From positions 1 through 5,680 of the forward strand of contig CALKYL010000370.1 of NCBI GenBank assembly GCA_938003515.1: a stretch of 5,680 nt of DNA. The letters are read 5' to 3'. The translations under genes and the position numbers were made by a program. This document shows positions 1 to 5,680 of this stretch, piece by piece. Origin of the DNA: an uncultured bacterium (lineage in GTDB: Bacteria; Planctomycetota; UBA1135; UBA2386). Within the stretch, counting starts at the first letter, position 1. The number at the start of each line of letters is the position of its first letter. The notes under the pieces were generated by a model. That model saw nothing but the letters and a program-made list of their open reading frames with translations. It was not told the DNA's origin and ran no database searches.

Positions 1-807
1 CGGGCCGCCCGGCTGCTCCGCCTCGGGTTCGGTCGGCAGCACGGGGATGCGCGCTTCGCCGGCCCGCATGATCTTGTCGAGCCGGTGGTCGAACACGAAG
101 TGCCGCACGTAGGTCTTCTCGGCGCCCTCGAAGTCCTCGACCTCGACGTCGCTGACGATGTTGCGGCTCGAGCGCCGCCGCTCGATCGTGAACTCGATCT
201 TGATGCGGCGCGGCAGGCGGTCGTCGGCCGAGCTGTCCCACTCGAGTCGTTCCTCGGCCTCGTAACCGAGCGTGTCGAAGTAGCGCACCTTGAAGCTCTT
301 GACCCGGTCGTGCACGAGCTGGAACGAGCCCTGCGTGGTCAGTTCACCGTCGACCATCGGGTCCTCGCGCCGCCACATCTCGAAGACGTCGCGGAAGCGC
401 GGGTGCGGCTTGAACCAGTAGCCGACCTCACAGATCGACGGCTTCTGCGGCTGGTTCTGCAGGTCGAGCACGGTGCCGACGGCGTCCGTCGTGGTCAGGA
501 AGTCCATCCGGTTCGCGTCGCGGCCGTTGACGTCCGCCAACGTGCCCTTGAACACCGTGTTGTTCGCGATGTTGTAGGTCCACAGCCCGCGCAGGTCGCG
601 CTCGATCAGGTTGAGGATGCGCGGCCCCGCCTCGGTCGACTCGGCGAGGTCGTCGACGACGTCCCGCGCGTTGAGCATGATGTGGAACGTGGTGCCGACC
701 GTCAGCATGACGGTCGCCGTGATCGCGATCGCGAGCAGGATCTCGATCAGCGTGAACCCCCCGGCGCGGGTCCGGGCGGCGCGGGTCCGGCTGGGCACGG
801 CCTTCAT
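1..807 (-). CDS. gspJ: T2SS minor pseudopilin GspJ (partial, 3' end beyond window)
   Basis: Minor pseudopilin, expected by family to join GspI and GspK in the tip complex of the periplasmic T2SS pseudopilus. The frame is open from the ATG at 807 to base 1 (269 codons), so the C-terminus is missing. Residues 1-17 are a basic leader ending in Gly17; processing before Phe18 puts Glu22 at mature +5, followed by a hydrophobic helix (about 18-43). Family-like segments follow: IERDLRGLW (68-76), EVGYWFKP (127-134), MWRREDP (144-150) and a Trp190...LPRRIKIEF strand (190-206). The visible end (from about 250) is Pro/Glu/Gly-rich and probably disordered. At 269+ residues it is longer than the roughly 200 typical of GspJ. 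The ATG overlaps the gspI stop by four bases (ATGA) and has a strong Shine-Dalgarno sequence, which supports the start. GspJ rather than GspH or GspI is inferred from position after gspI and from these segments. Confidence 0.88.
   Translation of the reverse strand, partial: MKAVPSRTRAARTRAGGFTLIEILLAIAITATVMLTVGTTFHIMLNARDVVDDLAESTEAGPRILNLIERDLRGLWTYNIANNTVFKGTLADVNGRDANRMDFLTTTDAVGTVLDLQNQPQKPSICEVGYWFKPHPRFRDVFEMWRREDPMVDGELTTQGSFQLVHDRVKSFKVRYFDTLGYEAEERLEWDSSADDRLPRRIKIEFTIERRRSSRNIVSDVEVEDFEGAEKTYVRHFVFDHRLDKIMRAGEARIPVLPTEPEAEQPGGP
762..790. repeat. Tandem 15-base duplication in the gspJ leader
   Basis: The 14 bases cggcgcgggtccgg occur at 762-775 and again at 777-790, a period of 15. 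Because the period is a multiple of three, the gspJ frame is kept, and the repeat encodes two copies of Arg-Thr-Arg-Ala (residues 7-10 and 12-15) in the basic leader just before the prepilin peptidase site. It looks like a small slippage duplication that adds positive charge and is removed from the mature protein. Confidence 0.75.
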
Positions 808-1490
808 CGGTCTCCTCCCGGCTGGCCACCGGCGGGCGCGGCGCCGCCGGCGTCCCCGCCGCTGCGCGCGTTCGCGATGGTCTCGGCCTGGTCGGGCGTC
901 ATGCCGGAGATCGCCAGCGTCGACACGCGCGACTTGATCAACAGCGCCTCCTGCTGCCCCTCGTAGTCGGGGTCGAGCTTCGGGAAGTAGACGACCACGG
1001 CGACCTCCTCGAACTCGTCCGCGCTCGGCACCTTGTCCGCCAGGCGTTCGTTGATGTCGTCGTAGCGCTGGTCCTCGTATTCCTGGGCGCTCAGTCCGCG
1101 GGACGACGCGCGCCGGAAGTCCTCGCGGTCGCGCTGCCACTCGATGCGCTCGGCGGCGACGCCGTCGTCGCCCGCGGCCTCGGTCGCGACCTCGCCCTCG
1201 AGATCGGCCACCGCGCCCTCGCCGAGCACGATCTTGTACGAGAAGCCCTCGTAGTCGTCGATCGGCACGAGCAGCCCCGACTGCGGCGGCACCTCGTGCG
1301 CGCCGGCGAGCAGCTCGCTGAGCTTCTGCTCGGCGATCTCGCGCGCCAGCCGCCAGTTGCGCGCGCGCGTCGCGTCGACCAGCGCGGTCGTGCGGATGCC
1401 GATGAAGCTGATCGTCACCATCGCGACGATCGCGAGCGCCGCGAGCGCCTCTACCAGCATCATGCCCGATTCGTGGTTGCGTGCAGCCAT
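804..1490 (-). CDS. gspI: T2SS minor pseudopilin GspI, expanded form
   Basis: Minor pseudopilin of 228 residues. By family it forms the pseudopilus tip with GspJ and GspK and is made as an inner-membrane prepilin. A short leader ends in Gly9; cleavage before Met10 (Met at +1 is common in GspI) leaves Glu14 at +5 and a hydrophobic helix to about residue 32. ARNWRLAREIAEQKLSELL (43-61) matches the family's conserved helix of the form A..W..AE..L.EL. Strands follow at 83-90 (FSYKIVLG) and 162-171. Between them, residues 91-160 are a charged insertion with 21 Asp/Glu and 9 Arg/Lys; residues 210-228 are a Gly/Ala/Pro tail. The usual GspI is about 120-130 residues. The ATG at 1490 shares its A with the gspH stop (TGATG) and has AGGAGG 10 bases upstream. 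A longer open frame runs upstream to 2651, but that part is antisense-free shadow lying across gspG and gspH. Confidence 0.9.
   Translation of the reverse strand: MAARNHESGMMLVEALAALAIVAMVTISFIGIRTTALVDATRARNWRLAREIAEQKLSELLAGAHEVPPQSGLLVPIDDYEGFSYKIVLGEGAVADLEGEVATEAAGDDGVAAERIEWQRDREDFRRASSRGLSAQEYEDQRYDDINERLADKVPSADEFEEVAVVVYFPKLDPDYEGQQEALLIKSRVSTLAISGMTPDQAETIANARSGGDAGGAAPAGGQPGGDR
814..818 (-). promoter_or_regulatory. Shine-Dalgarno of gspJ
   Basis: On the minus strand GGAGG sits six bases before the gspJ ATG at 807, inside the last codons of gspI. It supports this start and translational coupling, and it is the main evidence that the stopless frame to the left edge is a real gene. 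Confidence 0.8.
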
Positions 1491-2089
1491 CAGAAGGCGC
1501 CCTCCTCGACGTACGGCGGCCGCGGGACCTGGCCGTCGTTGGTGCGCTCGATGCGAACCTGTCCCGTCAGCCCCTGGATCCACATCGACCAGACGAGCTG
1601 CGGGTCGCTGTCGAGCTTGAGCACCACGAGTTGATCGGACGTGAAGCCGTACTCGTCGAACACGATCCGGTAGCGGCCCTTCTCGGCGAGGCCGCTCCTC
1701 GCGTCGCCCGCGCCCGCGATGCGCACACCGGGCTCGAGGTCCTGCCAGTCCTTCTCGCTGTCCGGCAGCTCGTCGTCGTCCTCGACGAACTGGTCGCTCG
1801 TCAGCCGCTCCTCGGGCGGCAGCAAGAGGCGCCAGCGCGCCTTCTCGAGGTCGAGTTCGAGCCCCATGCGCTTGGCCTGGATGCGCGCTTCCGACCGGGC
1901 CCAGTCCAGCTGCCGTCGCAGCTCGCTGCCGGAGCCGTCGAGCCGCGCCGACGGCACCAGGGCGCCGAGATTGGGCAGCACGATCGCCAGCCCGAGGCCC
2001 AGCAGCACCATGACGACGAGCAGCTCGATCAGCGTGAAGCCGCCGGGGTCGCGGCGTTCGCGGTCGTCGCTCGGGCGGAGGCGGCGCAT
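1490..2089 (-). CDS. gspH: T2SS pseudopilin GspH (GspH/FimT type)
   Basis: Minor pseudopilin of 199 residues, placed by family between the GspG shaft and the GspI-J-K tip. An Arg/Asp-rich leader ends in Gly16-Gly17; cleavage before Phe18 leaves Glu22 at +5 and a hydrophobic helix (about 18-45). ELRRQLDWARSEARIQ (56-71) is the family's amphipathic helix. The strands near YRIVFDEYGFT (140-150), LVVLKLD (154-160) and GLTGQVRIER (173-182) resemble the GspH/FimT C-terminal sheet and its Gly-x-Val-x-Ile ending. Residues 93-119 are an acidic segment (FVEDDDELPDSEKDWQDLE at 101-119) that makes the protein longer than typical. The ATG at 2089 is the only start possible near the leader, because an in-frame stop (that of gspG) lies five codons upstream. 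Its Shine-Dalgarno is poor: AGGAGG at 2110-2115 is 20 bases away, so translation may depend on coupling to gspG. Confidence 0.9.
   Translation of the reverse strand: MRRLRPSDDRERRDPGGFTLIELLVVMVLLGLGLAIVLPNLGALVPSARLDGSGSELRRQLDWARSEARIQAKRMGLELDLEKARWRLLLPPEERLTSDQFVEDDDELPDSEKDWQDLEPGVRIAGAGDARSGLAEKGRYRIVFDEYGFTSDQLVVLKLDSDPQLVWSMWIQGLTGQVRIERTNDGQVPRPPYVEEGAF
1501..1506 (-). promoter_or_regulatory. Shine-Dalgarno of gspI
   Basis: A full AGGAGG on the minus strand lies within the end of gspH, 10 bases before the gspI ATG at 1490. It fixes the gspI start within a much longer open frame. Confidence 0.8.
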
Positions 2090-2104
2090 GATCCGAGGCG
2101 GAGC

Positions 2105-2542
2105 TCAGTCCTCCTTCTTGGACTTGCTCGAGATGTCGTCTTCGGTGCCCTCGGTGCGATCCGGGCCCCAGCTGATGACCTCGAAGTCGCGCGCCCGGTC
2201 GCCCTCGATCAGGACGTACGGGTTGCCCCACGGGTCGTCCGAAAGCGTCTCCAGGTACTTGTAGTCGTTCTCGTCGGGCTCGGCGAGCGCTTCGATCGAC
2301 TCGGGCAGGCGGCCGGTCTTGGAGTAGTGCAGCCGCACGGCCCCGGCGATCGTCTTGATGTCGGACTGCGCCTTGCCGATGCGCGCCTCGTCGCTGGCGC
2401 CGAGGATGTTCTGGGTCACGAGCGTCGCGAGCAGGCCGAGGATCACGATCACGACCATGATCTCGACGAGCGTGAAGCCCCGTTCGCACGGGCGAGCGCC
2501 GGCCGGCACGGCGGCGGGGTTCGGTTGGTTCTTGGCGTTCAT
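2105..2542 (-). CDS. gspG: T2SS major pseudopilin GspG
   Basis: Major pseudopilin of 145 residues, which by family polymerises into the periplasmic pseudopilus that drives exoprotein export through the secretin. A 22-residue leader ends in Gly22; cleavage before Phe23 gives the classical FTLVEIMVVIVILGLLA start with Glu27 at +5. DEARIGKAQSDIKTIAGAVR (51-70) and HYSKTGRLP (72-80) match the conserved GspG helix and the loop after it. DPWGNPY (103-109) is a GspG hallmark. SWGPDRTEGTEDDI (124-137) corresponds to the calcium-binding C-terminal loop, with Asp128 and Asp135/136 kept but the usual Gly residues altered. Leaders are commonly 6-10 residues; a GTG at Val12 would give a shorter one, but the ATG at 2542 has a good GGAG site, so I keep it. 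It is the first gene of the cluster, diverging from the peptidase gene. Confidence 0.95.
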   Translation of the reverse strand: MNAKNQPNPAAVPAGARPCERGFTLVEIMVVIVILGLLATLVTQNILGASDEARIGKAQSDIKTIAGAVRLHYSKTGRLPESIEALAEPDENDYKYLETLSDDPWGNPYVLIEGDRARDFEVISWGPDRTEGTEDDISSKSKKED

Positions 2543-2549
2543 GGGTTTT

Positions 2550-2553
2550 CTCC
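2550..2553 (-). promoter_or_regulatory. Shine-Dalgarno of gspG
   Basis: GGAG on the minus strand, seven bases before the ATG at 2542 with an A-rich spacer (AAAACCC). It selects the ATG over the internal GTG at Val12. Confidence 0.75.
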
Positions 2554-2615
2554 AGGCAGTCTATCAGCTCGCCTCCGGCGCGCGGAGCGGAACGGGCCTT
2601 CGGACGACCGGGCGC

Positions 2616-2629
2616 CGGGAACCTTCCCG
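2616..2629. promoter_or_regulatory. Candidate operator: 14-base inverted repeat CGGGAA-CC-TTCCCG
   Basis: Six-base perfect arms are separated by two bases, centred about 80 bases from the gspG start and about 58 from the peptidase start. A two-base loop is too tight for an RNA hairpin, so a protein-binding DNA dyad is the better reading. No known regulator is recognised. In such GC-rich DNA a dyad of this size can arise by chance. Confidence 0.3.
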
Positions 2630-2680
2630 AGGCAGAGCGCCCCCGTGGCATCGGCGGCGCGGCGTCGCGATGATCCCGGC

Positions 2681-4711
2681 ATGCACACGCTCCGTCGCCT
2701 CGCCACGGCCCTGCTGTTCGCCGCCGTCGCCGTCCCGCCGCCGCGCGCGCAGGAGCGGCTCACGCCGGAGCTCCTGAACCGGCTGGGCCGCGTCGGCGGG
2801 CTGGCGCTCGCGCCGGACGGCAAGCACCTCCTCTACACGGTCACGACGCCGGATCTCGCGGCGAACGCGTCGATGACCAAGGTCTTCCTGCTCGATCTCG
2901 GCCGGCCGGGCGCGGCGCCCGTCGAGGTCGCGACCGGCGGTGCGCCGGTGTGGCTGCCGGGCGGCGTCGCCTACGCGTGGGTCGGCGACGGCGCGCTCAC
3001 CGTGCGCCACCTCTACGAGGACGGGCCGGACGTCGTCCTGCCGCTCGACGCCGGCGCCGGCAACGTGCTGTGGTCCCCGGCCGGCGACCGGTTCGCGTTC
3101 ACCCGCGACGTCGAAGTCGACGCGCCGGTCACCGCGCGCCATCCGGATCTGCCGGAGGCCGAGGCGCGCGCCTACGACGACCTGATGGTGCGCCACTGGA
3201 ACCGCTGGCACGACGGGACCTACAGCCACCTGTTCGTGCGGCAGGCCAGGCCCGACGCGGCGGCGCTCGACCTGATGCCCGGCGAACGCGTGCACACCCC
3301 GCTGCCGCCGTTCGGCGGGGCCGAGCAGATCGCCTGGTCGCCCGACGGCGCCGAGCTGTGCTACACCGCGCGGCGCGTGCCCGACCCGGAGGCGAGCACC
3401 GACTCGAGCCTGTGGGTCGTGTCGGCCGCCGGCGGCGCGCACCGCAACCTGACCGAGGGCATGCCGGGCTACGACCAGGACCCGGTCTACTCGCCGGACG
3501 GGCGGTGGATCGCCTTCTCGAGCATGGCGCGCGCCGGCTTCGAGGCCGACCGCGCGCGGCTGTTCCTGCACGACCGCGAGACCGGCGCGAACCGCGAGCT
3601 GCTGCCGGACTTCGACGCGTCCCCGCACGGCGTCGTCTGGTCGCCCGACGGCCGGCGCCTCTGGTTCACGGTCGACGTCGAGGGCACGACCCAGATCTAC
3701 ACGACGGCGATCGACGACCCGCGTGCCGAGGCGGTCACGAGCGGGCGGCACTCGCTGTCGAGTCTCCAGGTGACGCCGGACGGCCGCGCGCTGTACGCGC
3801 TGCGGACCACGACGGAGCGACCTGCCGAGGTCGTGCGGGTCGAGGTCGCCACCGGCGCGACCACCCCGGTCTCCGACGTCAACGGTCCGCACTTCGCCCG
3901 GCTCTCGCTGCCCGTCGTCGACGCCGAGTGGTTCGACGCTACCGACGGCGAGAAGATCCACGCGTGGATCGTCAAGCCGCCGGGCTTCGACCCGTCGAAG
4001 CGCTACCCGATGCTGCTGTATTGCCAGGGCGGTCCGCAGTCGATGGTCGGACAGTGGTTCTCGTTCCGGTGGAACTTCCACCTGATGGCCGCAGAGGGCT
4101 ACGTGGTCGCCGCCGTCAACCGACGCGGCCTGCCGGGCTTCGGCCAGGCGTGGAACGACCAGATCTCGCGCGACTGGGGCGGCCAGGCGATGCGCGACCT
4201 GCTGAGCGTGTGCGACGCGATGACCGCGCGCGACTGGATCGACGAGCGGCGCGTCGCCGCCGTCGGAGCCTCGTTCGGCGGCTACACGGTCTACTGGCTG
4301 ATGGGCAACGGCGGCGACCGCTTCGCGTGCATGATCTCGCACTGCGGCGTGTTCAACCTCGAGTCGATGTATCTGGCGACCGAGGAGCTGTTCTTCGTCG
4401 ATTGGGACCTCGGCGGGCCCTACTGGTCGTCGCCCGAGGTCGCCGAGATCTACCGTGAGCACTCGCCGCATCGCTACGTGCAGAACTGGCGCACGCCGCT
4501 GCTCGTGATCCACGGCGAACGCGACTATCGGGTGCCGTACGACCAGGGGCTGCAGGCGTTCACCGCCGCGCAGATCCGCGGCGTCGAGAGCCGGCTGCTG
4601 GTGTTCCCGACCGAGGGCCACTGGGTGCTGAAGCCGCAGAACGGCGTGCTCTGGCAGCGCGAGTTCTTCGCGTGGCTCGACCGCTTCTGCGGCGAGGGGG
4701 CGGCGAAGTGA
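2681..4711 (+). CDS. dpp5: Exported S9C serine peptidase, dipeptidyl-peptidase 5-like
   Basis: Predicted exopeptidase of 676 residues that by family removes N-terminal dipeptides from peptides in the periplasm or outside the cell. Residues 1 to about 23 form a Sec signal peptide (Arg5-Arg6, hydrophobic core, likely cut near PRA-Q). Residues 30-400 form a beta-propeller with PD40-type repeats carrying SPDG or a variant at 44-47, 132-135, 220-223, 271-274, 321-324 and 365-368. Residues about 415-670 are the alpha/beta hydrolase. GASFGGY (529-535) gives nucleophile Ser531; HGERDYRVP (611-619) gives Asp615; TEGHW (644-648) gives His647. QGGPQS (449-454) is the oxyanion region. DDLMVRHWNRW (166-176), ISRDWGG (495-501) and SHCGVFNLESMY (553-564) recall bacterial DPP5 rather than DPP4. 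The ATG at 2681 lacks a clear ribosome binding site; an in-frame GTG at 2645 with AGAG seven bases upstream would add 12 residues. The exact substrate preference is inferred, not shown. Confidence 0.9.
   Translation: MHTLRRLATALLFAAVAVPPPRAQERLTPELLNRLGRVGGLALAPDGKHLLYTVTTPDLAANASMTKVFLLDLGRPGAAPVEVATGGAPVWLPGGVAYAWVGDGALTVRHLYEDGPDVVLPLDAGAGNVLWSPAGDRFAFTRDVEVDAPVTARHPDLPEAEARAYDDLMVRHWNRWHDGTYSHLFVRQARPDAAALDLMPGERVHTPLPPFGGAEQIAWSPDGAELCYTARRVPDPEASTDSSLWVVSAAGGAHRNLTEGMPGYDQDPVYSPDGRWIAFSSMARAGFEADRARLFLHDRETGANRELLPDFDASPHGVVWSPDGRRLWFTVDVEGTTQIYTTAIDDPRAEAVTSGRHSLSSLQVTPDGRALYALRTTTERPAEVVRVEVATGATTPVSDVNGPHFARLSLPVVDAEWFDATDGEKIHAWIVKPPGFDPSKRYPMLLYCQGGPQSMVGQWFSFRWNFHLMAAEGYVVAAVNRRGLPGFGQAWNDQISRDWGGQAMRDLLSVCDAMTARDWIDERRVAAVGASFGGYTVYWLMGNGGDRFACMISHCGVFNLESMYLATEELFFVDWDLGGPYWSSPEVAEIYREHSPHRYVQNWRTPLLVIHGERDYRVPYDQGLQAFTAAQIRGVESRLLVFPTEGHWVLKPQNGVLWQREFFAWLDRFCGEGAAK
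4694..4697 (+). promoter_or_regulatory. Shine-Dalgarno of the thioredoxin/TPR lipoprotein gene
   Basis: GAGG (within GAGGGGG, 4694-4700) lies in the last codons of the peptidase gene, 10 bases before the GTG at 4708. It supports the GTG start over earlier in-frame codons. Confidence 0.55.
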
Positions 4712-5616
4712 AAGCCGTCGCCGTCGTGCTGCCGGCGCTGTTGGCCGCGTGCGGCGCCGCGCCGCGCTGGCAGGTCGAACTGCAGCCCGCGCTCAGCGAC
4801 GCGCGGGCCGCCGGCCGCGACCTGGTCGTCTACTTCGCGTTGCCCGGCCGCGACGCGAGCGATCGCATGCAGGCACGGCTCGACGACCCGCTGGTGCTCG
4901 CGGCGCTCGCGCGCGGGCGCTTCGACGCGGTGGTCGCCGACGGCGTCGAGCGCGGCCGGCTCTACAAGGAGTGGATCGGGGGCGGCGAGGGCATGGGCAT
5001 CGCCGTGCTCGACGGGGCCGGCCGATGCTACGCCGCGCGGCCCGGACCGCAGGATCCCGAAGAGCTCGCCGCGCTGCTCGACCAGTGCCGCGAGAGCCGC
5101 GACGAGCTGGCTGCGTTGCGCGCGGCGGCGGCCCGCCCGGACGCCGGCCCCGGCGACGTCCATCGGCTCGGCGCGCTCTTCCTGCAGCTCGGTTGCCGGG
5201 TGCAGTGCGAGCCGCTGTTGCTCGACGCGGCGATCCAGGGCGTCGCCGAGGCGCGGCACCAGCTGGCGCGGCTGTACGCGCTCGACGGCGACGTGTCGGC
5301 GGCGCGCCGCTGGCTCCGGACGGCGCCGCCGACGGCCCAGGCGCGGGTCACCGAGGGCTACGTGCTGTTCAAGGAGCGGCGTCACGCCGAGTCGGTCACG
5401 GCGTTCGAGGCGGCGCTGACGATGGACGGCCTCGGCGACGACCGCCAGCGCGCGCTCCTGTATCTCGGCAAGGCGCTGCACGAGAACCAGCGGGACGACC
5501 TCGCGGTGCCCGTGCTCGAGCGGCTCGCCGCTGAAGGCACCGGCAGCACCTTCGAGGCGGCGGCCCGGCACACGCTGGGCCACATCTACGCGCCGGCGAG
5601 CGACCACTCGCACTAG
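4708..5616 (+). CDS. Lipoprotein with redox-dead thioredoxin-like domain and TPR-like repeats
   Basis: Protein of 302 residues with no family name that I recognise. The GTG start overlaps the peptidase stop by four bases (GTGA), so the two are probably co-translated. Residues 1-15 form a very short lipoprotein signal with lipobox LAAC, Cys15 being the lipidated residue. Residues 22-125 look like the thioredoxin-fold family that starts with an ALSDARAAGRDLVVYF-type helix and strand (28-43). The active-site loop that normally holds CxxC reads PGRDASDRM (46-54), and the usual cis-Pro before the next strand is replaced in GMGIAVLD (95-102), so disulfide chemistry looks lost. From about 150, paired helices resemble TPR or Sel1 repeats: 151-178, 179-207, 212-240 (ARVTEGYVLFKERRHAESV) and 246-275. 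Cysteines remain at 107, 127, 163 and 167. An assembly or scaffolding role near the peptidase is inference only. Confidence 0.75.
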   Translation: MKAVAVVLPALLAACGAAPRWQVELQPALSDARAAGRDLVVYFALPGRDASDRMQARLDDPLVLAALARGRFDAVVADGVERGRLYKEWIGGGEGMGIAVLDGAGRCYAARPGPQDPEELAALLDQCRESRDELAALRAAAARPDAGPGDVHRLGALFLQLGCRVQCEPLLLDAAIQGVAEARHQLARLYALDGDVSAARRWLRTAPPTAQARVTEGYVLFKERRHAESVTAFEAALTMDGLGDDRQRALLYLGKALHENQRDDLAVPVLERLAAEGTGSTFEAAARHTLGHIYAPASDHSH

Positions 5617-5628
5617 CCAGAACGCCGA

Positions 5629-5644
5629 GCGGGCCGCCGCCCGC
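5629..5644 (+). terminator. Possible hairpin after the peptidase/lipoprotein unit
   Basis: GCGGGC-CGCC-GCCCGC forms a perfect six-base stem with a four-base loop, 12 bases after the TAG at 5614-5616. No U-tract follows, so it is not a canonical intrinsic terminator; it may slow RNA decay or be chance in GC-rich DNA. The remaining bases to 5680 hold no clear gene. Confidence 0.3.
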
Positions 5645-5680
5645 GCGCGGGGCTCAGCGCCCGTCGCCGCGGCGGCCGTC

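Larger units (their letters stand above)
2543..2680. other. Divergent intergenic region between gspG and the S9 peptidase gene
   Basis: These 138 bases must hold the start signals for the leftward gspG operon and, unless it is transcribed from elsewhere, the rightward peptidase operon. I see the gspG ribosome binding site at the left end and a perfect dyad near 2616-2629. The stretch 2573-2587 also has a weak 5-base-arm inverted repeat (CTCCG/CGGAG). No sigma-70 -35/-10 pair with good spacing is apparent on either strand. The region shows no protein-like or tRNA-like content of its own. Confidence 0.6.

Noticed and set aside
85..966. Plus-strand frame of 293 codons opposite gspJ and gspI
   Set aside because: No motif and low-complexity composition; the minus strand has clear pseudopilin sequence across the same bases.
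2558..2567. TGATAGACT-like extended -10 on the minus strand before gspG
   Set aside because: Transcription from it would begin at or within the gspG ribosome binding site, leaving no useful leader, and no -35 is seen at the right distance.
1491..2651. Minus-strand frame running upstream of gspI as one 615-residue protein
   Set aside because: Only the last 228 residues look like a protein. The upstream part overlaps gspG and gspH in another frame, and a Shine-Dalgarno marks the gspI ATG.
1481..2680. 400-codon open extension upstream of the peptidase on the plus strand
   Set aside because: It lies antisense to gspG and gspH, has low-complexity His/Asp/Arg/Val-rich composition with no domain, and precedes a clear signal peptide. 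It is open only because the opposite strand is GC-rich coding DNA.
2564..4621. 685-codon open frame on the minus strand opposite the peptidase
   Set aside because: Composition is typical of a shadow frame (Arg/Val/Asp/His/Gly-rich, no motifs), whereas the plus strand encodes all S9C motifs and the catalytic triad.
4525..5613. Minus-strand frame of 362 codons opposite the lipoprotein gene
   Set aside because: Shadow composition with no recognisable domain; the plus strand has a lipobox, a coupled start and a helical repeat pattern.
5654..5680. Possible end of a convergent minus-strand gene (stop at 5654-5656 preceded by a short Asp/Gly/Arg reading frame)
   Set aside because: Only eight codons are visible, with a GC-rich composition that gives no way to tell coding from chance.

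Overview
The window is very GC-rich and its genes use G/C at nearly every third codon position. Pseudopilins of a type II secretion system (T2SS) together with a lipoprotein signal point to a diderm bacterium. I would guess a high-GC Planctomycetota- or Myxococcota-like organism, but nothing here fixes the phylum.

Left half (1-2542, minus strand): a compact run of four T2SS pseudopilin genes, read right to left as gspG, gspH, gspI and gspJ. gspJ runs off the left edge without a stop. All four have the type IV prepilin leader, a Gly before the cleavage point, Glu at mature position +5 and a hydrophobic helix. gspH/gspI share one base (TGATG), gspI/gspJ overlap by four (ATGA), and gspG/gspH are 15 bases apart. 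The gspJ frame is open to base 1, so it is a real partial gene although no stop is visible. GspI and GspH carry charged insertions and are longer than usual; GspJ is also long.

Centre (2543-2680): a 138-base divergent intergenic region. It holds the gspG ribosome binding site and a 14-base perfect dyad that could be an operator. No convincing sigma-70 promoter is visible by eye.

Right half (2681-5616, plus strand): a two-gene unit. The first gene encodes an exported S9C serine peptidase of dipeptidyl-peptidase-5 type: signal peptide, beta-propeller with PD40 repeats, and an alpha/beta hydrolase with Ser531/Asp615/His647. The second overlaps it by four bases (GTGA) and encodes a lipoprotein with a thioredoxin-like domain lacking the CxxC motif, followed by TPR-like helical repeats. 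After it come 64 bases with a GC-rich hairpin and no clear gene.

Together, one strand builds the pseudopilus tip and shaft of a secretion machine, and the other encodes an exported peptidase with a lipid-anchored partner. A functional link between the two units is plausible from the shared intergenic region but unproven. I see no mobile element, CRISPR array, tRNA or rRNA. The most unusual items are the expanded GspI and the redox-dead thioredoxin/TPR lipoprotein coupled to the peptidase.
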